From positions 1 through 22,743 of IMG/VR virus record IMGVR_UViG_3300035070_003083: a stretch of DNA of 22,743 nucleotides, one strand, 5' to 3'. This DNA is from a virus. Position 1 is the stretch's first letter; every line of letters starts with the position of its first letter. The notes under the pieces are model-generated. The model had not been told where the DNA came from, did not search any database, and worked only from the letters and a program-made list of their open reading frames with translations. The position numbers were made by a program, and so were the translations under genes. This document shows positions 1 through 6,211 of this stretch, piece by piece.

Positions 1-14
1 TGATAACGAGTATA

Positions 15-299
15 TCAAGTTGTATACAAAAACATTACATGCGTAATTTTAGTATTAATTTTATTATTTGTAAAAAACCAATCCATAAACCCCTCAACAG
101 ATCGCACAAGCGCATGTTTATGCCTATATATGTTTCCATGAAGAAATATGACATTAGTTACTTTTCTTCCGAACCAGTTAATTCTTTCTTTTTCAATCTG
201 CAACGGATATTTCTCAAAGTTCTCACGATGTATGCGTGCGTTTTCAATATTTATCCAACCTGTATATTCAACCCATAAATCTAATGTTTCTTTTTGCAT
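15..299 (-). CDS. Hypothetical protein, 94 aa
   Basis: I do not recognise this protein. It is basic and rich in aromatic residues (several W, F, Y), with no signal peptide or obvious membrane helix. It starts at an ATG 4 nt downstream of the stop of the small membrane gene 304-480 and is the last gene of the left-most minus-strand operon visible here, so it is probably co-transcribed from the promoter at 966-993. No Shine-Dalgarno sequence precedes it, as is usual in this window. The plus-strand ORF inside it looks like a shadow. Confidence 0.7.
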   Translation of the reverse strand: MQKETLDLWVEYTGWINIENARIHRENFEKYPLQIEKERINWFGRKVTNVIFLHGNIYRHKHALVRSVEGFMDWFFTNNKINTKITHVMFLYTT

Positions 300-303
300 T
301 GTC

Positions 304-480
304 CTATTTTTTTAATTTAATATCTAAGTAATCGAGTAGCATTACAATTAGTGGAGAATGACATATCCATCTAATAATGGTTGGTACAGTGTACCCCATT
401 GTTTCCTGTAGTGTTTCAGGAGTTACAAACGCCACTGTAATAATCCATACTATGAGAATGTGTTTTATAAGTTTGAGCAT
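304..480 (-). CDS. Small membrane protein, 58 aa
   Basis: Reading ATG (478-480) to TAG (304-306) gives a 58-residue protein. A hydrophobic stretch at about residues 4-20 (LIKHILIVWIITVAFVT) and a second, weaker one near residues 40-52 suggest one or two membrane helices, with a lysine-rich C-terminus. Its start overlaps the end of the upstream gene (465-710) by 16 nt, and its stop is 4 nt before the next gene, so it fits a tightly packed operon. Function unknown; one of several small TM proteins in the early region. Confidence 0.65.
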   Translation of the reverse strand: MLKLIKHILIVWIITVAFVTPETLQETMGYTVPTIIRWICHSPLIVMLLDYLDIKLKK

Positions 481-710
481 GTTATTTGTTTTAAATATTT
501 TTTTAATGTATCTCTAGCTTCAAATCTATCTTTAGCTTTACCTTTTGATACGTTGAAACCATATGCACACTCACATACGTTTCCAAAATAATCAGAGTAT
601 CCAGCAATTCGTTTATTTATTACAAGATAAAAATGTTTCTTGAATGAATAAACACCATTTTTTTTAGATTCTGCTTTTTCTTTTATTTTTTCAAATATAT
701 CTATATTCAT
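465..710 (-). CDS. Hypothetical protein, 81 aa
   Basis: Unrecognised. The protein is basic, with two cysteines close together (NVCECAYGF, about residues 44-52) and a lysine-rich C-terminal helix. The upstream gene ends 1 nt before its ATG, and its 3' end overlaps the start of 304-480, so it is a middle gene of the operon led by promoter 966-993. The C-x-C pair could bind metal or form a disulphide, but there are too few cysteines for a full zinc site. Confidence 0.7.
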   Translation of the reverse strand: MNIDIFEKIKEKAESKKNGVYSFKKHFYLVINKRIAGYSDYFGNVCECAYGFNVSKGKAKDRFEARDTLKKYLKQITCSNL

Positions 711-711
711 A

Positions 712-933
712 CTATTTCATAAGATAAGCTAATAATGTATCAGTCAGATAGTCTGCAAGAGGGAAGATGATGAATTGAATTACTTGTAAGATAATCATAC
801 CTGTAATTGCTCCTCCGATGAATGTTTTTGTATGTGTTCTGTTTCGTTTAAGGTCTACTCTATCATTATGTTCATTTATAATACTTGTTATTCCTGATCC
901 TGAAAATGTTTTTGTTTTCATAATTTTTTTCAT
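712..933 (-). CDS. Small membrane protein, about 73 aa; start corrected
   Basis: The open frame extends to a TTG at 993, but that codon lies inside the -35 box and the -10 box (966-971) lies inside the extension, so those codons would not be transcribed. I place the start at ATG 931-933 (MKKIMKTKTF); ATG 919-921 is an alternative. One clear TM helix lies near the C-terminus (GGAITGMIILQVIQFIIF), followed by an amphipathic tail; the N-terminal half is basic and soluble. The topology resembles small phage superinfection or lysis-accessory proteins, but no family is recognised. First gene of its operon. Confidence 0.65.
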   Translation of the reverse strand: MKKIMKTKTFSGSGITSIINEHNDRVDLKRNRTHTKTFIGGAITGMIILQVIQFIIFPLADYLTDTLLAYLMK

Positions 934-965
934 ATAAGCTGTTATTGGTAATGGCTTACTCTTTA

Positions 966-993
966 ATAGTAGCATAAGTGAGTGTATATGCAA
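966..993 (-). promoter_or_regulatory. Early promoter, copy A
   Basis: On the minus strand TTGCAT (988-993), 16-nt spacer, then TACTAT (966-971), preceded by TGC (extended -10). The start region reads TTAAAGAGTA. The same arrangement recurs at 2810-2838, 5023-5051 and 6864-6893. It would drive 712-933 and the three genes beyond, with a leader of about 27 nt. It also shows that the TTG-started reading of the first gene is wrong. Confidence 0.8.
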
Positions 994-1007
994 GGGGTGT
1001 GGATAAG

Positions 1008-1283
1008 TTACTTCTTCTTTCCAAATAGTTTATTAAAGTCTGGTCTAGGTACTTTTTTTACAGGTGATACAGCCCACATTTCATGTATATAACAATCAGC
1101 ACCATATTTGCTACCTATTTTTCCATCTGCATCAGGATTGTTTATCTCTTCTTCTGTAAAATTAAATATAGTATCCTCTAACCATTCTTTTTTAGTCATG
1201 GCATGAAATCGTGGAAAATATAATGGTTTAATGTCTCTCAGTTTTTTTAAGTTTTCTATTATTATTTCAGGTGTTATTTTCAT
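1008..1283 (-). CDS. Hypothetical protein, 91 aa
   Basis: Unrecognised. Basic N- and C-termini flank an acidic middle (TEEEINNPDADGK, about residues 43-55); the C-terminal GKKK is typical of small nucleic-acid-associated phage proteins but not diagnostic. Its ATG follows the stop of the HTH gene 1285-1446 by 1 nt (TAATATG), so the two are almost certainly translated from one message. Last gene of the three-gene operon that follows the structured region 1640-2040. Confidence 0.7.
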   Translation of the reverse strand: MKITPEIIIENLKKLRDIKPLYFPRFHAMTKKEWLEDTIFNFTEEEINNPDADGKIGSKYGADCYIHEMWAVSPVKKVPRPDFNKLFGKKK

Positions 1284-1284
1284 A

Positions 1285-1446
1285 TTACTTCTTCACATTT
1301 ACCCTTAAATGATAATTCACTGCATGACGAGTGGTGTTGATCTTACGTGCTACCTCGCATATGTTCATCTTGATACCAAGTTTCTTATGTAGGTTATATT
1401 GCTCTTGTATCTTCTTTATGAGTGGTGTGTTTTTGTGGTTGGACAT
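1285..1446 (-). CDS. Small helix-turn-helix protein, 53 aa
   Basis: ATG 1444-1446 to TAA 1285-1287. The protein is basic, and its C-terminal half (NICEVARKINTTRHAVNYHL, about residues 28-47) reads as a helix-turn-helix: a helix with alanine at the turn, a short turn, then a recognition-type helix. A DNA-binding role is inferred from this only. It sits between 1448-1612 and 1008-1283 with 1-nt gaps on both sides, so all three genes form one operon. It could be a regulator of early transcription. Confidence 0.65.
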   Translation of the reverse strand: MSNHKNTPLIKKIQEQYNLHKKLGIKMNICEVARKINTTRHAVNYHLRVNVKK

Positions 1447-1447
1447 A

Positions 1448-1612
1448 TTAGTCTGTATCTTTGGCTATCTTTATAAGTCTATCTAATGTAGCAAATGGTG
1501 TTATTGTTTTTTCTCCATTCACTTCTTTCATAGAATTGTATAGACCTACTGTAACAACGTCTTTTACAACATCTACAGGAAGTTTTATTATATTTTTGAT
1601 TATGTTAAACAT
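1448..1612 (-). CDS. Hypothetical protein, 54 aa
   Basis: ATG 1610-1612 to TAA 1448-1450. Valine/isoleucine-rich N-terminal amphipathic segment (KLPVDVVKDVVTVGLYNS) then a charged C-terminus. The style is reminiscent of short phage proteins of unknown function that are often annotated near lysis or replication genes; I cannot assign a role. It is the first gene after the gene-free region 1613-2051, separated from the base of a 20-bp RNA helix by about 30 AT-rich nt. Confidence 0.6.
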   Translation of the reverse strand: MFNIIKNIIKLPVDVVKDVVTVGLYNSMKEVNGEKTITPFATLDRLIKIAKDTD

Positions 1613-1639
1613 ATATATTTATTTTATTATTTGTTAATT

Positions 1640-2040
1640 ACGGACATAGTACAGAGGGTAAGAAATTAAGGTTACTCACTAGCGACTGCATACACGCATA
1701 AGTCCTAGCCTTTCTGTTGTGTATGTCTGTCTATGTTACTTACACCTCTGTACCATATCCATAATGTATTAAATGTAGGCAACACCACACGCGTTCCTCA
1801 CTATTTGAACATACACGTTATGATGGTGTACTTAGTGGTCGAGTGTTCAGGCTCAATATCTATATTCCCCCGACAATACTTAATAATGTTAATGTGCAAT
1901 TATGTGCAAACGCCGAGCCAGCAACAATGGTGAGATATATTTGTACTTGGTATATCTATCTTTGATAAGTTGCATATTCGGTGTCTACACACAATCCCAG
2001 TTCTTCACTGGATAAGAAAGGCAATATGCTTGCCTGTCCT
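1640..2040 (-). ncRNA. Candidate large structured RNA / leader R1
   Basis: Gene-free stretch, visibly richer in G+C than its neighbours. A helix of about 20 bp joins 1642-1661 with 1740-1760 (6 + 1 + 9 + 4 bp, one bulge at 1744). At 1645/1758 and 1648/1754 the minus-strand RNA has G-U pairs where the plus strand would have mismatches, so the RNA is probably minus-sense. Inside, stem 1679-1687/1701-1708 has a 13-nt loop whose 1689-1695 can pair with 1719-1725 (7 bp), a likely pseudoknot. More hairpins: 1799-1803/1833-1837 with inner 1812-1816/1826-1830; 1933-1939/1951-1957; 1997-2001/2007-2011; 2019-2024/2030-2035. No known RNA family is recognised. It heads the operon 1008-1612. Confidence 0.5.
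1881..1909 (-). promoter_or_regulatory. Possible early promoter, copy E (weak)
   Basis: Two tandem TTGCAC hexamers (1904-1909 and 1894-1899) match the -35 box of copies A-D. From the first, a 17-nt spacer leads to TTATTA (1881-1886), a poor -10. If active it would start an RNA containing the 20-bp helix and pseudoknot, then the genes from 1612 down. The hexamers may instead be part of R1. Confidence 0.3.
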
Positions 2041-2051
2041 GACAATTAAAA

Positions 2052-2351
2052 CTATTCTCCATGCTGTTTTTTGTAATCAGTTTCTAGAAAATCAAGTAAG
2101 TCTTGTTTTATATTATTGTTCCCAAATCTAGCAAATAAGGATGAAAGTATTGCTATCTCTGTTCCTTTCTGTTCAATAAATAACCCTTTTGCATGTGATA
2201 CTCCTCTACCATAATGGTCGTGGTGTTTAGAGTTATAATGAATTTTGATAGATTCCTCTAATCCTCTTTTCGCACTGTATAACATTGATTCAAATGCACC
2301 TGTATCATCTTCACTCAATGTTATTTCCAGTCTTTGTGTTTTTATGTACAT
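2052..2351 (-). CDS. Hypothetical protein, 99 aa
   Basis: Unrecognised small soluble protein. It begins with a beta-like segment (MYIKTQRLEITLSEDD), then helical stretches and a histidine-rich centre (NSKHHDHYGRG, about residues 41-51) that could bind metal. It follows the small TM gene 2357-2482 by 5 nt, and its stop is the last codon before the foldable region R1. Probably transcribed from promoter copy B. Confidence 0.7.
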   Translation of the reverse strand: MYIKTQRLEITLSEDDTGAFESMLYSAKRGLEESIKIHYNSKHHDHYGRGVSHAKGLFIEQKGTEIAILSSLFARFGNNNIKQDLLDFLETDYKKQHGE

Positions 2352-2356
2352 ATATT

Positions 2357-2482
2357 TTATTTCTTATTACGTTTATAATGTTCCTCCTGTGCTTTGAAGC
2401 TTGTACGGGTGATGTCTTTGGCGAGCCATGTAGTTATGATACTTGCGATGAGTAGGATTATTAGTGTGTAGAGTATGAGCAT
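2357..2482 (-). CDS. Small single-TM protein, 41 aa
   Basis: ATG 2480-2482 to TAA 2357-2359. An N-terminal hydrophobic helix (LILYTLIILLIASIITTWL, residues 2-20) is followed by a charged tail (KRNKK at the end). It sits 4 nt after the coiled-coil-like gene 2487-2762 and 5 nt before 2052-2351, which supports a real gene. Its topology is typical of small phage membrane proteins; function unknown. Confidence 0.65.
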   Translation of the reverse strand: MLILYTLIILLIASIITTWLAKDITRTSFKAQEEHYKRNKK

Positions 2483-2486
2483 ATAT

Positions 2487-2762
2487 TTATCTTTGTGAGT
2501 TATCTAAGTCGTTCATGGTATCTCGTTGCATTTCTGATGCTTCTTCGTTCAGTCTAAACTGATCTTGTAGGTCTGCTATCTTCATATCTATAATTCCTTT
2601 AAGTGATTCAAACTTTAGCTCTACTGAAAATCTTTCAAAGTCTTCTTCTCCTAGATATTCTAGTAAGTCATCTTTGTAACCCTCTAGTCTATCGTTCATA
2701 ATGTCGAGGTTGTTTTCTAGTCTTAGTAGTTCATCGTGATCAAGTTGTTGTAAGTTTTGCAT
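2487..2762 (-). CDS. Hypothetical acidic helical protein, 91 aa
   Basis: Leu/Glu/Asp-rich, predicted almost entirely helical (for example DELLRLENNLDIMNDRLEGY), probably a coiled-coil dimer. No enzyme motif. First gene after promoter copy B (2810-2838), with a leader of about 40 nt ending in AAAACG before ATG, a start context shared with 4837-4977 and 5697-6200. Function unknown. Confidence 0.7.
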   Translation of the reverse strand: MQNLQQLDHDELLRLENNLDIMNDRLEGYKDDLLEYLGEEDFERFSVELKFESLKGIIDMKIADLQDQFRLNEEASEMQRDTMNDLDNSQR

Positions 2763-2809
2763 CGTTTTATTTTATGTGAGCTGTTAGTTGTTAATTGCTC
2801 TACTCTTTA

Positions 2810-2838
2810 ATAGTAGCAGATATGCTAGTATAGTGCAA
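2810..2838 (-). promoter_or_regulatory. Early promoter, copy B
   Basis: Minus strand TTGCAC (2833-2838), 17 nt, TACTAT (2810-2815) with TGC before it. The plus-strand string TACTCTTTAATAGTAGCA (2801-2818) is identical to the copy at 957-974, and the spacer (TATACTAGCA) is shared with copy C. Drives 2487-2762 and downstream genes. Confidence 0.85.
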
Positions 2839-2853
2839 GTAATTGTCCACATG

Positions 2854-3081
2854 TTACCAAAACTTCCACCACTTAGGTTTATAGTTTTCTAACTGTTTAA
2901 TGAACAAATCTTGTTTATATTTTTCAACAGCTCCTTTCTTTTCTGATTCAAGATATTCTTGAAACTTATTTTGCCAAAACTTCTCATCTAATCCTATCTT
3001 ATTGTATTCTTTCAATGGTATATTCATTGTAAAATTGTATTCAAAGAAGAATCCTAAGTGTATGTTTTTTGTTTTTATCAT
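2854..3081 (-). CDS. Hypothetical protein, 75 aa
   Basis: Unrecognised. A short N-terminal beta-like part is followed by a lysine/glutamate-rich helix and a tryptophan-rich end (KPKWWKFW). Its ATG overlaps the stop of 3078-3407 by 4 nt, so translation is coupled. It is the last gene of the recombination operon, lying just before promoter copy B. Confidence 0.65.
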   Translation of the reverse strand: MIKTKNIHLGFFFEYNFTMNIPLKEYNKIGLDEKFWQNKFQEYLESEKKGAVEKYKQDLFIKQLENYKPKWWKFW

Positions 3082-3407
3082 ATGTTTGTGTAATGTTTTA
3101 TAAACTCATCTTCCTCTAGGCTAGGAAATCCTATTAGTATTCCTTGTTCTAAGAATATCTTATCTACCTCCTTGCAAGCATTAGTAAGTTCTACTGTAGT
3201 TGCATCGGCTGTGCTATCTTTTTTGTACATTGCTTTTAAGACTGCTCTGATGATCCCTTTGACTGCTTCAGGTGTCCAGTCAACCTCCATGTTCTGTACT
3301 ACTGCCTTATAAGATACACCTTTGTGTGAACATTCTCTTGCAAGTTCATCACACCATTTATGGAGTGCCTTGTTTTGTTGATTTGTACGTTGTTTTTCTA
3401 TTTTCAT
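3078..3407 (-). CDS. TNQQNKALH-type phage protein, recombination-associated (109 aa)
   Basis: The opening (EKQRTNQQNKALHKW, residues 3-17), a middle WTPEAVKGIIR and a later STADATTVEL block match a pattern I know from small phage proteins found beside recombination genes and sometimes annotated NinB-like. The pattern match is from memory and the biochemical role is not established. Here it lies just downstream of the YqaJ exonuclease and annealing-protein candidates, which supports a role in recombination or replication. ATG start; overlaps the next gene by 4 nt. Confidence 0.5.
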   Translation of the reverse strand: MKIEKQRTNQQNKALHKWCDELARECSHKGVSYKAVVQNMEVDWTPEAVKGIIRAVLKAMYKKDSTADATTVELTNACKEVDKIFLEQGILIGFPSLEEDEFIKHYTNI

Positions 3408-3477
3408 ATGTTTTTAAATATCCTGATAACTGATAGATATGGTTATGACCGAGAATAAAACTAATTATAATCGCCAT
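3358..3477 (-). CDS. Possible small ORF, 39 aa (doubtful)
   Basis: ATG 3475-3477 to TAA 3358-3360, starting MAIIISFILGHNHIY and ending within the 5' part of 3078-3407 in another frame (50-nt overlap). It would fill most of the 101-nt gap 3408-3508. A short hydrophobic start is the only feature. The overlap and lack of a recognisable start signal make it weak; the gap may simply be untranslated. Confidence 0.25.
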   Translation of the reverse strand: MAIIISFILGHNHIYQLSGYLKTYENRKTTYKSTKQGTP

Positions 3478-3508
3478 AGCTACCAGATAACAAAAGGTTT
3501 ATGTTTTG

Positions 3509-4114
3509 TTAAAATGCCATAAGCTGATTTTTGTATTCTTCTATCTTTGCTAATTTACCCAACTGATAGTTTTTATAATACTCTACATCTTCTTCATCAC
3601 GTTCTACCTCTATAAAGAAGAAAGGTTTTGATACAATTCTCGGATCATAGAAACAAAAGTATAGTTTCTCTAGTTTTTCATTTACGATAAAGTATTGTAA
3701 TACTTGGTACTTGTATTCACTAGGTATCTTCTGTGTAAAGTAGGCTTCTAGGTGTCGTGATGCTGATAGACACTTAACCTCTACTGCTTCTGTTTTTCCT
3801 ATAACTCCGTCAGGTGAACATGCTATGTTTTCATTTTCATCACTGATCCACATACCTGTAGTTTTAACCTTTTTACCTGTAATCTTTTCAAACTCTTGTA
3901 TAGCGTTAGGCTCAAACTCGTGTCCTCTTTCTCTAGGGTTTTCTGATTCTGATTCATCTTCTATAGACAGACTATCTGCAAGTAGTTGCCAAAATCCTAT
4001 CTTTTCATTTGTGCCTTTTTCTACTACTATGTTTTTAAGTTTTGAACCAGTTATCTTACCTTTTCGAGCAAGTAACCATTCATCGGAGTTTTGTTCTATG
4101 TCTAGGATTTTCAT
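3509..4114 (-). CDS. YqaJ-like (lambda exonuclease family) recombinase nuclease, 201 aa
   Basis: Expected role: 5'-3' degradation of linear duplex DNA to make 3' single strands for an annealing partner. The N-terminus (QNSDEWLLARKGKITGSKL, residues 8-26) is the classic W..R...ITGS entry of the YqaJ domain; E66 lies in RGHEFEPNA, and the PD-(D/E)XK core is SPDGVIG (D102) followed by EVK (E112, K114). A glutamine-rich-helix equivalent (YQVLQYF) follows. Length is typical. ATG sits at the last base of the upstream annealing-protein gene, giving coupling. Together they form a two-gene phage recombination system. Confidence 0.85.
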   Translation of the reverse strand: MKILDIEQNSDEWLLARKGKITGSKLKNIVVEKGTNEKIGFWQLLADSLSIEDESESENPRERGHEFEPNAIQEFEKITGKKVKTTGMWISDENENIACSPDGVIGKTEAVEVKCLSASRHLEAYFTQKIPSEYKYQVLQYFIVNEKLEKLYFCFYDPRIVSKPFFFIEVERDEEDVEYYKNYQLGKLAKIEEYKNQLMAF

Positions 4115-4611
4115 TATTTTAGTTTAGATTTTAGTTGGTCTTTAATTTTTACTATTTCTACATCTCCTTTGATAGCTCCAATTGACTCGAAGTTATCTTT
4201 TAACTCTTGAAGAGTAGTTGAGCTTTCTAACAACTCAATGGCTTCTTGCTTCATCTCCCTGTTTTTTTCTTTCTTATAATCCTCAAAATCATCCATTTCT
4301 TCTGATGATGCAATATCACCACTTGCCATAAATCCAAGTATTGCTAATGCTCTACCGATAGATATAGTTTCAAGTTTTTCAAATGCCTTATCTCCTTTAT
4401 TTGCACCAATAGCATGACCTGTAGCAGATGCAGAGTTTATATCTGATTTGTCTTTAAGTATGTATGCTTCAAAGAGTATTTGACCTCCATCCATGATAGT
4501 AGGTTTTGTTTTTATTTCACCTCGTGGGCATGCTTCACGAAACTCTTTTATACGAGCTGGTACTGTTGCGTATGCTTTTCCTTTAAGGTCTATTGTTTGA
4601 GTTTTTTTCAT
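4114..4611 (-). CDS. Probable phage ssDNA-annealing protein (Rad52/ERF-like), 165 aa
   Basis: The segment LETISIGRALAILGFMASGDIAS (about residues 80-102) resembles a motif of the form ETSAIGRALA..G....SIASADEV that I associate with phage and plasmid annealing/recombination proteins. Upstream it has beta-rich text ending in a glycine-rich ATGHAIGANKG, and downstream a charged helical tail. The family name is from memory of the motif, not from a search. Position immediately upstream of a YqaJ nuclease is the strongest support, as these two usually work together. Overlaps 3509-4114 by one base. Confidence 0.6.
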   Translation of the reverse strand: MKKTQTIDLKGKAYATVPARIKEFREACPRGEIKTKPTIMDGGQILFEAYILKDKSDINSASATGHAIGANKGDKAFEKLETISIGRALAILGFMASGDIASSEEMDDFEDYKKEKNREMKQEAIELLESSTTLQELKDNFESIGAIKGDVEIVKIKDQLKSKLK

Positions 4612-4612
4612 A

Positions 4613-4831
4613 TTATTTATTGGCTTTTACTAGTTTGTAATTATATATCTTACTTTGTCCTCCGTCTGCGTTCGGTAAGTATTCACCCTCTATTTTTAAT
4701 CCTTGCTCTCGGAGTAGGAGGATCACGTGTGATAATCTCCAAATGCCTTGGTTAATGGCGTATAAGTTGTTTATCTGTCCGTATCTATTTAACCTGTTTT
4801 CTACAATTTGTAGTTGTGTTGGTTTTTTCAT
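4613..4831 (-). CDS. Winged-helix DNA-binding protein, 72 aa
   Basis: QLQIVENRLNRYGQINNLYAI (residues 7-27) then WRLSHVILLLREQGLKIEGEY reads as helix, helix, recognition helix (RLSHVILLLREQG) and beta wing, the pattern of the small phage helix-turn-helix family resembling Pfam HTH_39 (family name from memory). It likely binds DNA; whether it regulates transcription or aids replication is unknown. One base separates it from the annealing-protein gene; it is second in the operon from promoter copy C. Confidence 0.65.
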   Translation of the reverse strand: MKKPTQLQIVENRLNRYGQINNLYAINQGIWRLSHVILLLREQGLKIEGEYLPNADGGQSKIYNYKLVKANK

Positions 4832-4836
4832 ATAGA

Positions 4837-4977
4837 TTATTTTAAAAGTTTTTTAATACTTTCTATAAGCATATGTGCATTATATATTGTTCCTCCTCTA
4901 AACTCTTCTTTTGATGCTTCTAACCACTCTACTATTTCTTGCAACTTTTGTTTATATATTTGTTCTTGTGTTTTCAT
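4837..4977 (-). CDS. Small helical protein, 46 aa
   Basis: ATG 4975-4977 to TAA 4837-4839. Two amphipathic helices (EQIYKQKLQEIVEWLEASKEE and AHMLIESIKKLL) separated by FRGGTIYN. First gene behind promoter copy C, with about 40 nt of leader ending AAAACAAAACG before ATG, the same start context as 5697-6200. Small helical hairpin proteins like this are common in phage early operons; function unknown. Confidence 0.6.
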   Translation of the reverse strand: MKTQEQIYKQKLQEIVEWLEASKEEFRGGTIYNAHMLIESIKKLLK

Positions 4978-5022
4978 CGTTTTGTTTTATGTAAACATTA
5001 TTGATAATGTGTTTACTATTTA

Positions 5023-5051
5023 ATAGTAGCATAAGTGCTAGTATAGTGCAA
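5023..5051 (-). promoter_or_regulatory. Early promoter, copy C
   Basis: Minus strand TTGCAC (5046-5051), 17 nt, TACTAT (5023-5028), TGC extension. In this copy the -10 and start region form a perfect inverted repeat on the plus strand, TACTATT-T-AATAGTA (5014-5028), which could be an operator. Drives the recombination operon 4977 to 2854. Confidence 0.85.
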
Positions 5052-5057
5052 GTAGTG

Positions 5058-5693
5058 TTAGTATGAGATTGTGGATAAAGTCAAAACCTCTAAACATAGT
5101 TCTTGTGGAATCTGTGATCGATTGTATGCACCTTTTAAACCTTGTGTTCCTGTCTTACTTCCTCTAGGAGCTGATACATGACACTTATCTCCATTCTTAC
5201 ACATATGTTTTGGTTTCCAATGTAAATTATTAGTCCATATATCTGTTGGTTTCATTCTCATATCTCCATATTGACAATAGGTAACTGTGTTCTTGTGTAG
5301 GTCTTTTACTATATCTAATTTCCTCAATATACCTCTAGGGTTTTCCATGTACCATATTAAGTTAGGATTTATAGATTTATAGTGTTCTATTATCTCTAAT
5401 GTCTTTTGAACAAGTTTGATACCCAATCTTGCTGTTTCTGTTTTTGGTTCATATGCTCTGTAACCACCACCCCAATGATGTCCGAGTGATGCAACAGAGA
5501 ATCCTGTACAAGGTGGTGATGCCCAGATTACATCAGGTACAAAAGGAACTTTATCATAATCAAAGTTTAGTATATCTGTAACATAATCTATCCCTCCAAA
5601 TTGTTCTATATCAGAAGAAAAAACAGCATGACCTAGTTTTTCACCAGCTTTTCCTATTGATCTACTACCTGCAAATAGTTCGAGTATTTTCAT
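5058..5693 (-). CDS. C5-cytosine DNA methyltransferase-like protein, 211 aa
   Basis: Transfers a methyl group from SAM to C5 of cytosine in DNA, if active. Motif I is ILELFAGSRSIG (residues 3-14), motif IV is SPPCTGFS with the catalytic-type C62, motif VI is ENPRG (residues 117-121), and NRSQIPQEL near residue 191 resembles the closing motif of phage Dcm-like proteins. At 211 residues it is about half the length of standard enzymes such as HhaI and has little room for a target-recognition domain, so it belongs to a short phage class. No restriction partner is nearby, so host-mimicking protection of phage DNA is the likely role. Last gene of the operon from promoter copy D. Confidence 0.75.
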   Translation of the reverse strand: MKILELFAGSRSIGKAGEKLGHAVFSSDIEQFGGIDYVTDILNFDYDKVPFVPDVIWASPPCTGFSVASLGHHWGGGYRAYEPKTETARLGIKLVQKTLEIIEHYKSINPNLIWYMENPRGILRKLDIVKDLHKNTVTYCQYGDMRMKPTDIWTNNLHWKPKHMCKNGDKCHVSAPRGSKTGTQGLKGAYNRSQIPQELCLEVLTLSTISY

Positions 5694-5696
5694 ATA

Positions 5697-6200
5697 TTAA
5701 AATCCTTTAATTATTTGTTTCATTTTCTCATTACGTTCCTTTCTCATGCGTTCCTTTTCCTCTAAAGTATAACTGTCTTGTAGTTTCTTTAACTCTTGTG
5801 CTTCTTCAATTTCTTTCTTTCTCATTTCTTCCTTTTGAAGTTGATAGTTAAGTTCTCTGTCAAACTTTCTTTTTGCGTCTATCAGATCCTGTATAAAAGA
5901 TAAGAGTTGGGTTGGTTTTATAATCTTGCCATATCCTGTCTTTGAAGTGATACCTTTGTTGTAGGTTGGTATGAACTTGATCATGTTTATCAATTTATCC
6001 TTTCCATACTTGTTATGAAGATATAGAGCTTTTTCTCTTTCAGGTTTTCTTCCATAGAGAGCTTGTACACCCTCGTTGATGTCTTTGAATAAACAGATTG
6101 TTTCTTCGATTATTAAATCTTTTTCGCTTTTTGTTTTTTTAATAGTTGTTAACTGTCCGTCAACTATTTGCATTCCGTTTGGTTTTATTTTTGTTTTCAT
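5697..6200 (-). CDS. Replication-protein C-terminal-domain-like protein, 167 aa
   Basis: The central part (VQALYGRKPEREKALYLHNKY, about residues 45-65, then KLINMIKFIP and IKPTQLLSFIQDLI) resembles the C-terminal domain of phage replisome organiser (lambda O/DnaT-like) proteins, where an R.A...L...G...L...I pattern is followed by ..TP.QL. The usual N-terminal winged-helix is absent, so this may be a stand-alone domain that binds a helicase loader or primase. The remaining 60 residues are a charged Lys/Glu coiled coil. Start context AAAACAAAACG-ATG. The assignment rests on pattern memory only. Confidence 0.4.
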   Translation of the reverse strand: MKTKIKPNGMQIVDGQLTTIKKTKSEKDLIIEETICLFKDINEGVQALYGRKPEREKALYLHNKYGKDKLINMIKFIPTYNKGITSKTGYGKIIKPTQLLSFIQDLIDAKRKFDRELNYQLQKEEMRKKEIEEAQELKKLQDSYTLEEKERMRKERNEKMKQIIKGF

Positions 6201-6211
6201 CGTTTTGTTTT

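Noticed and set aside
934-993. TTG start for the 712-933 gene
   Set aside because: The TTG lies in the -35 box and the -10 box lies in the extension, so it would not be in the mRNA from this promoter.
1733-1933. 66-codon plus-strand ORF in R1
   Set aside because: No promoter or start context, opposite to all nearby genes, and it spans RNA helices of R1.
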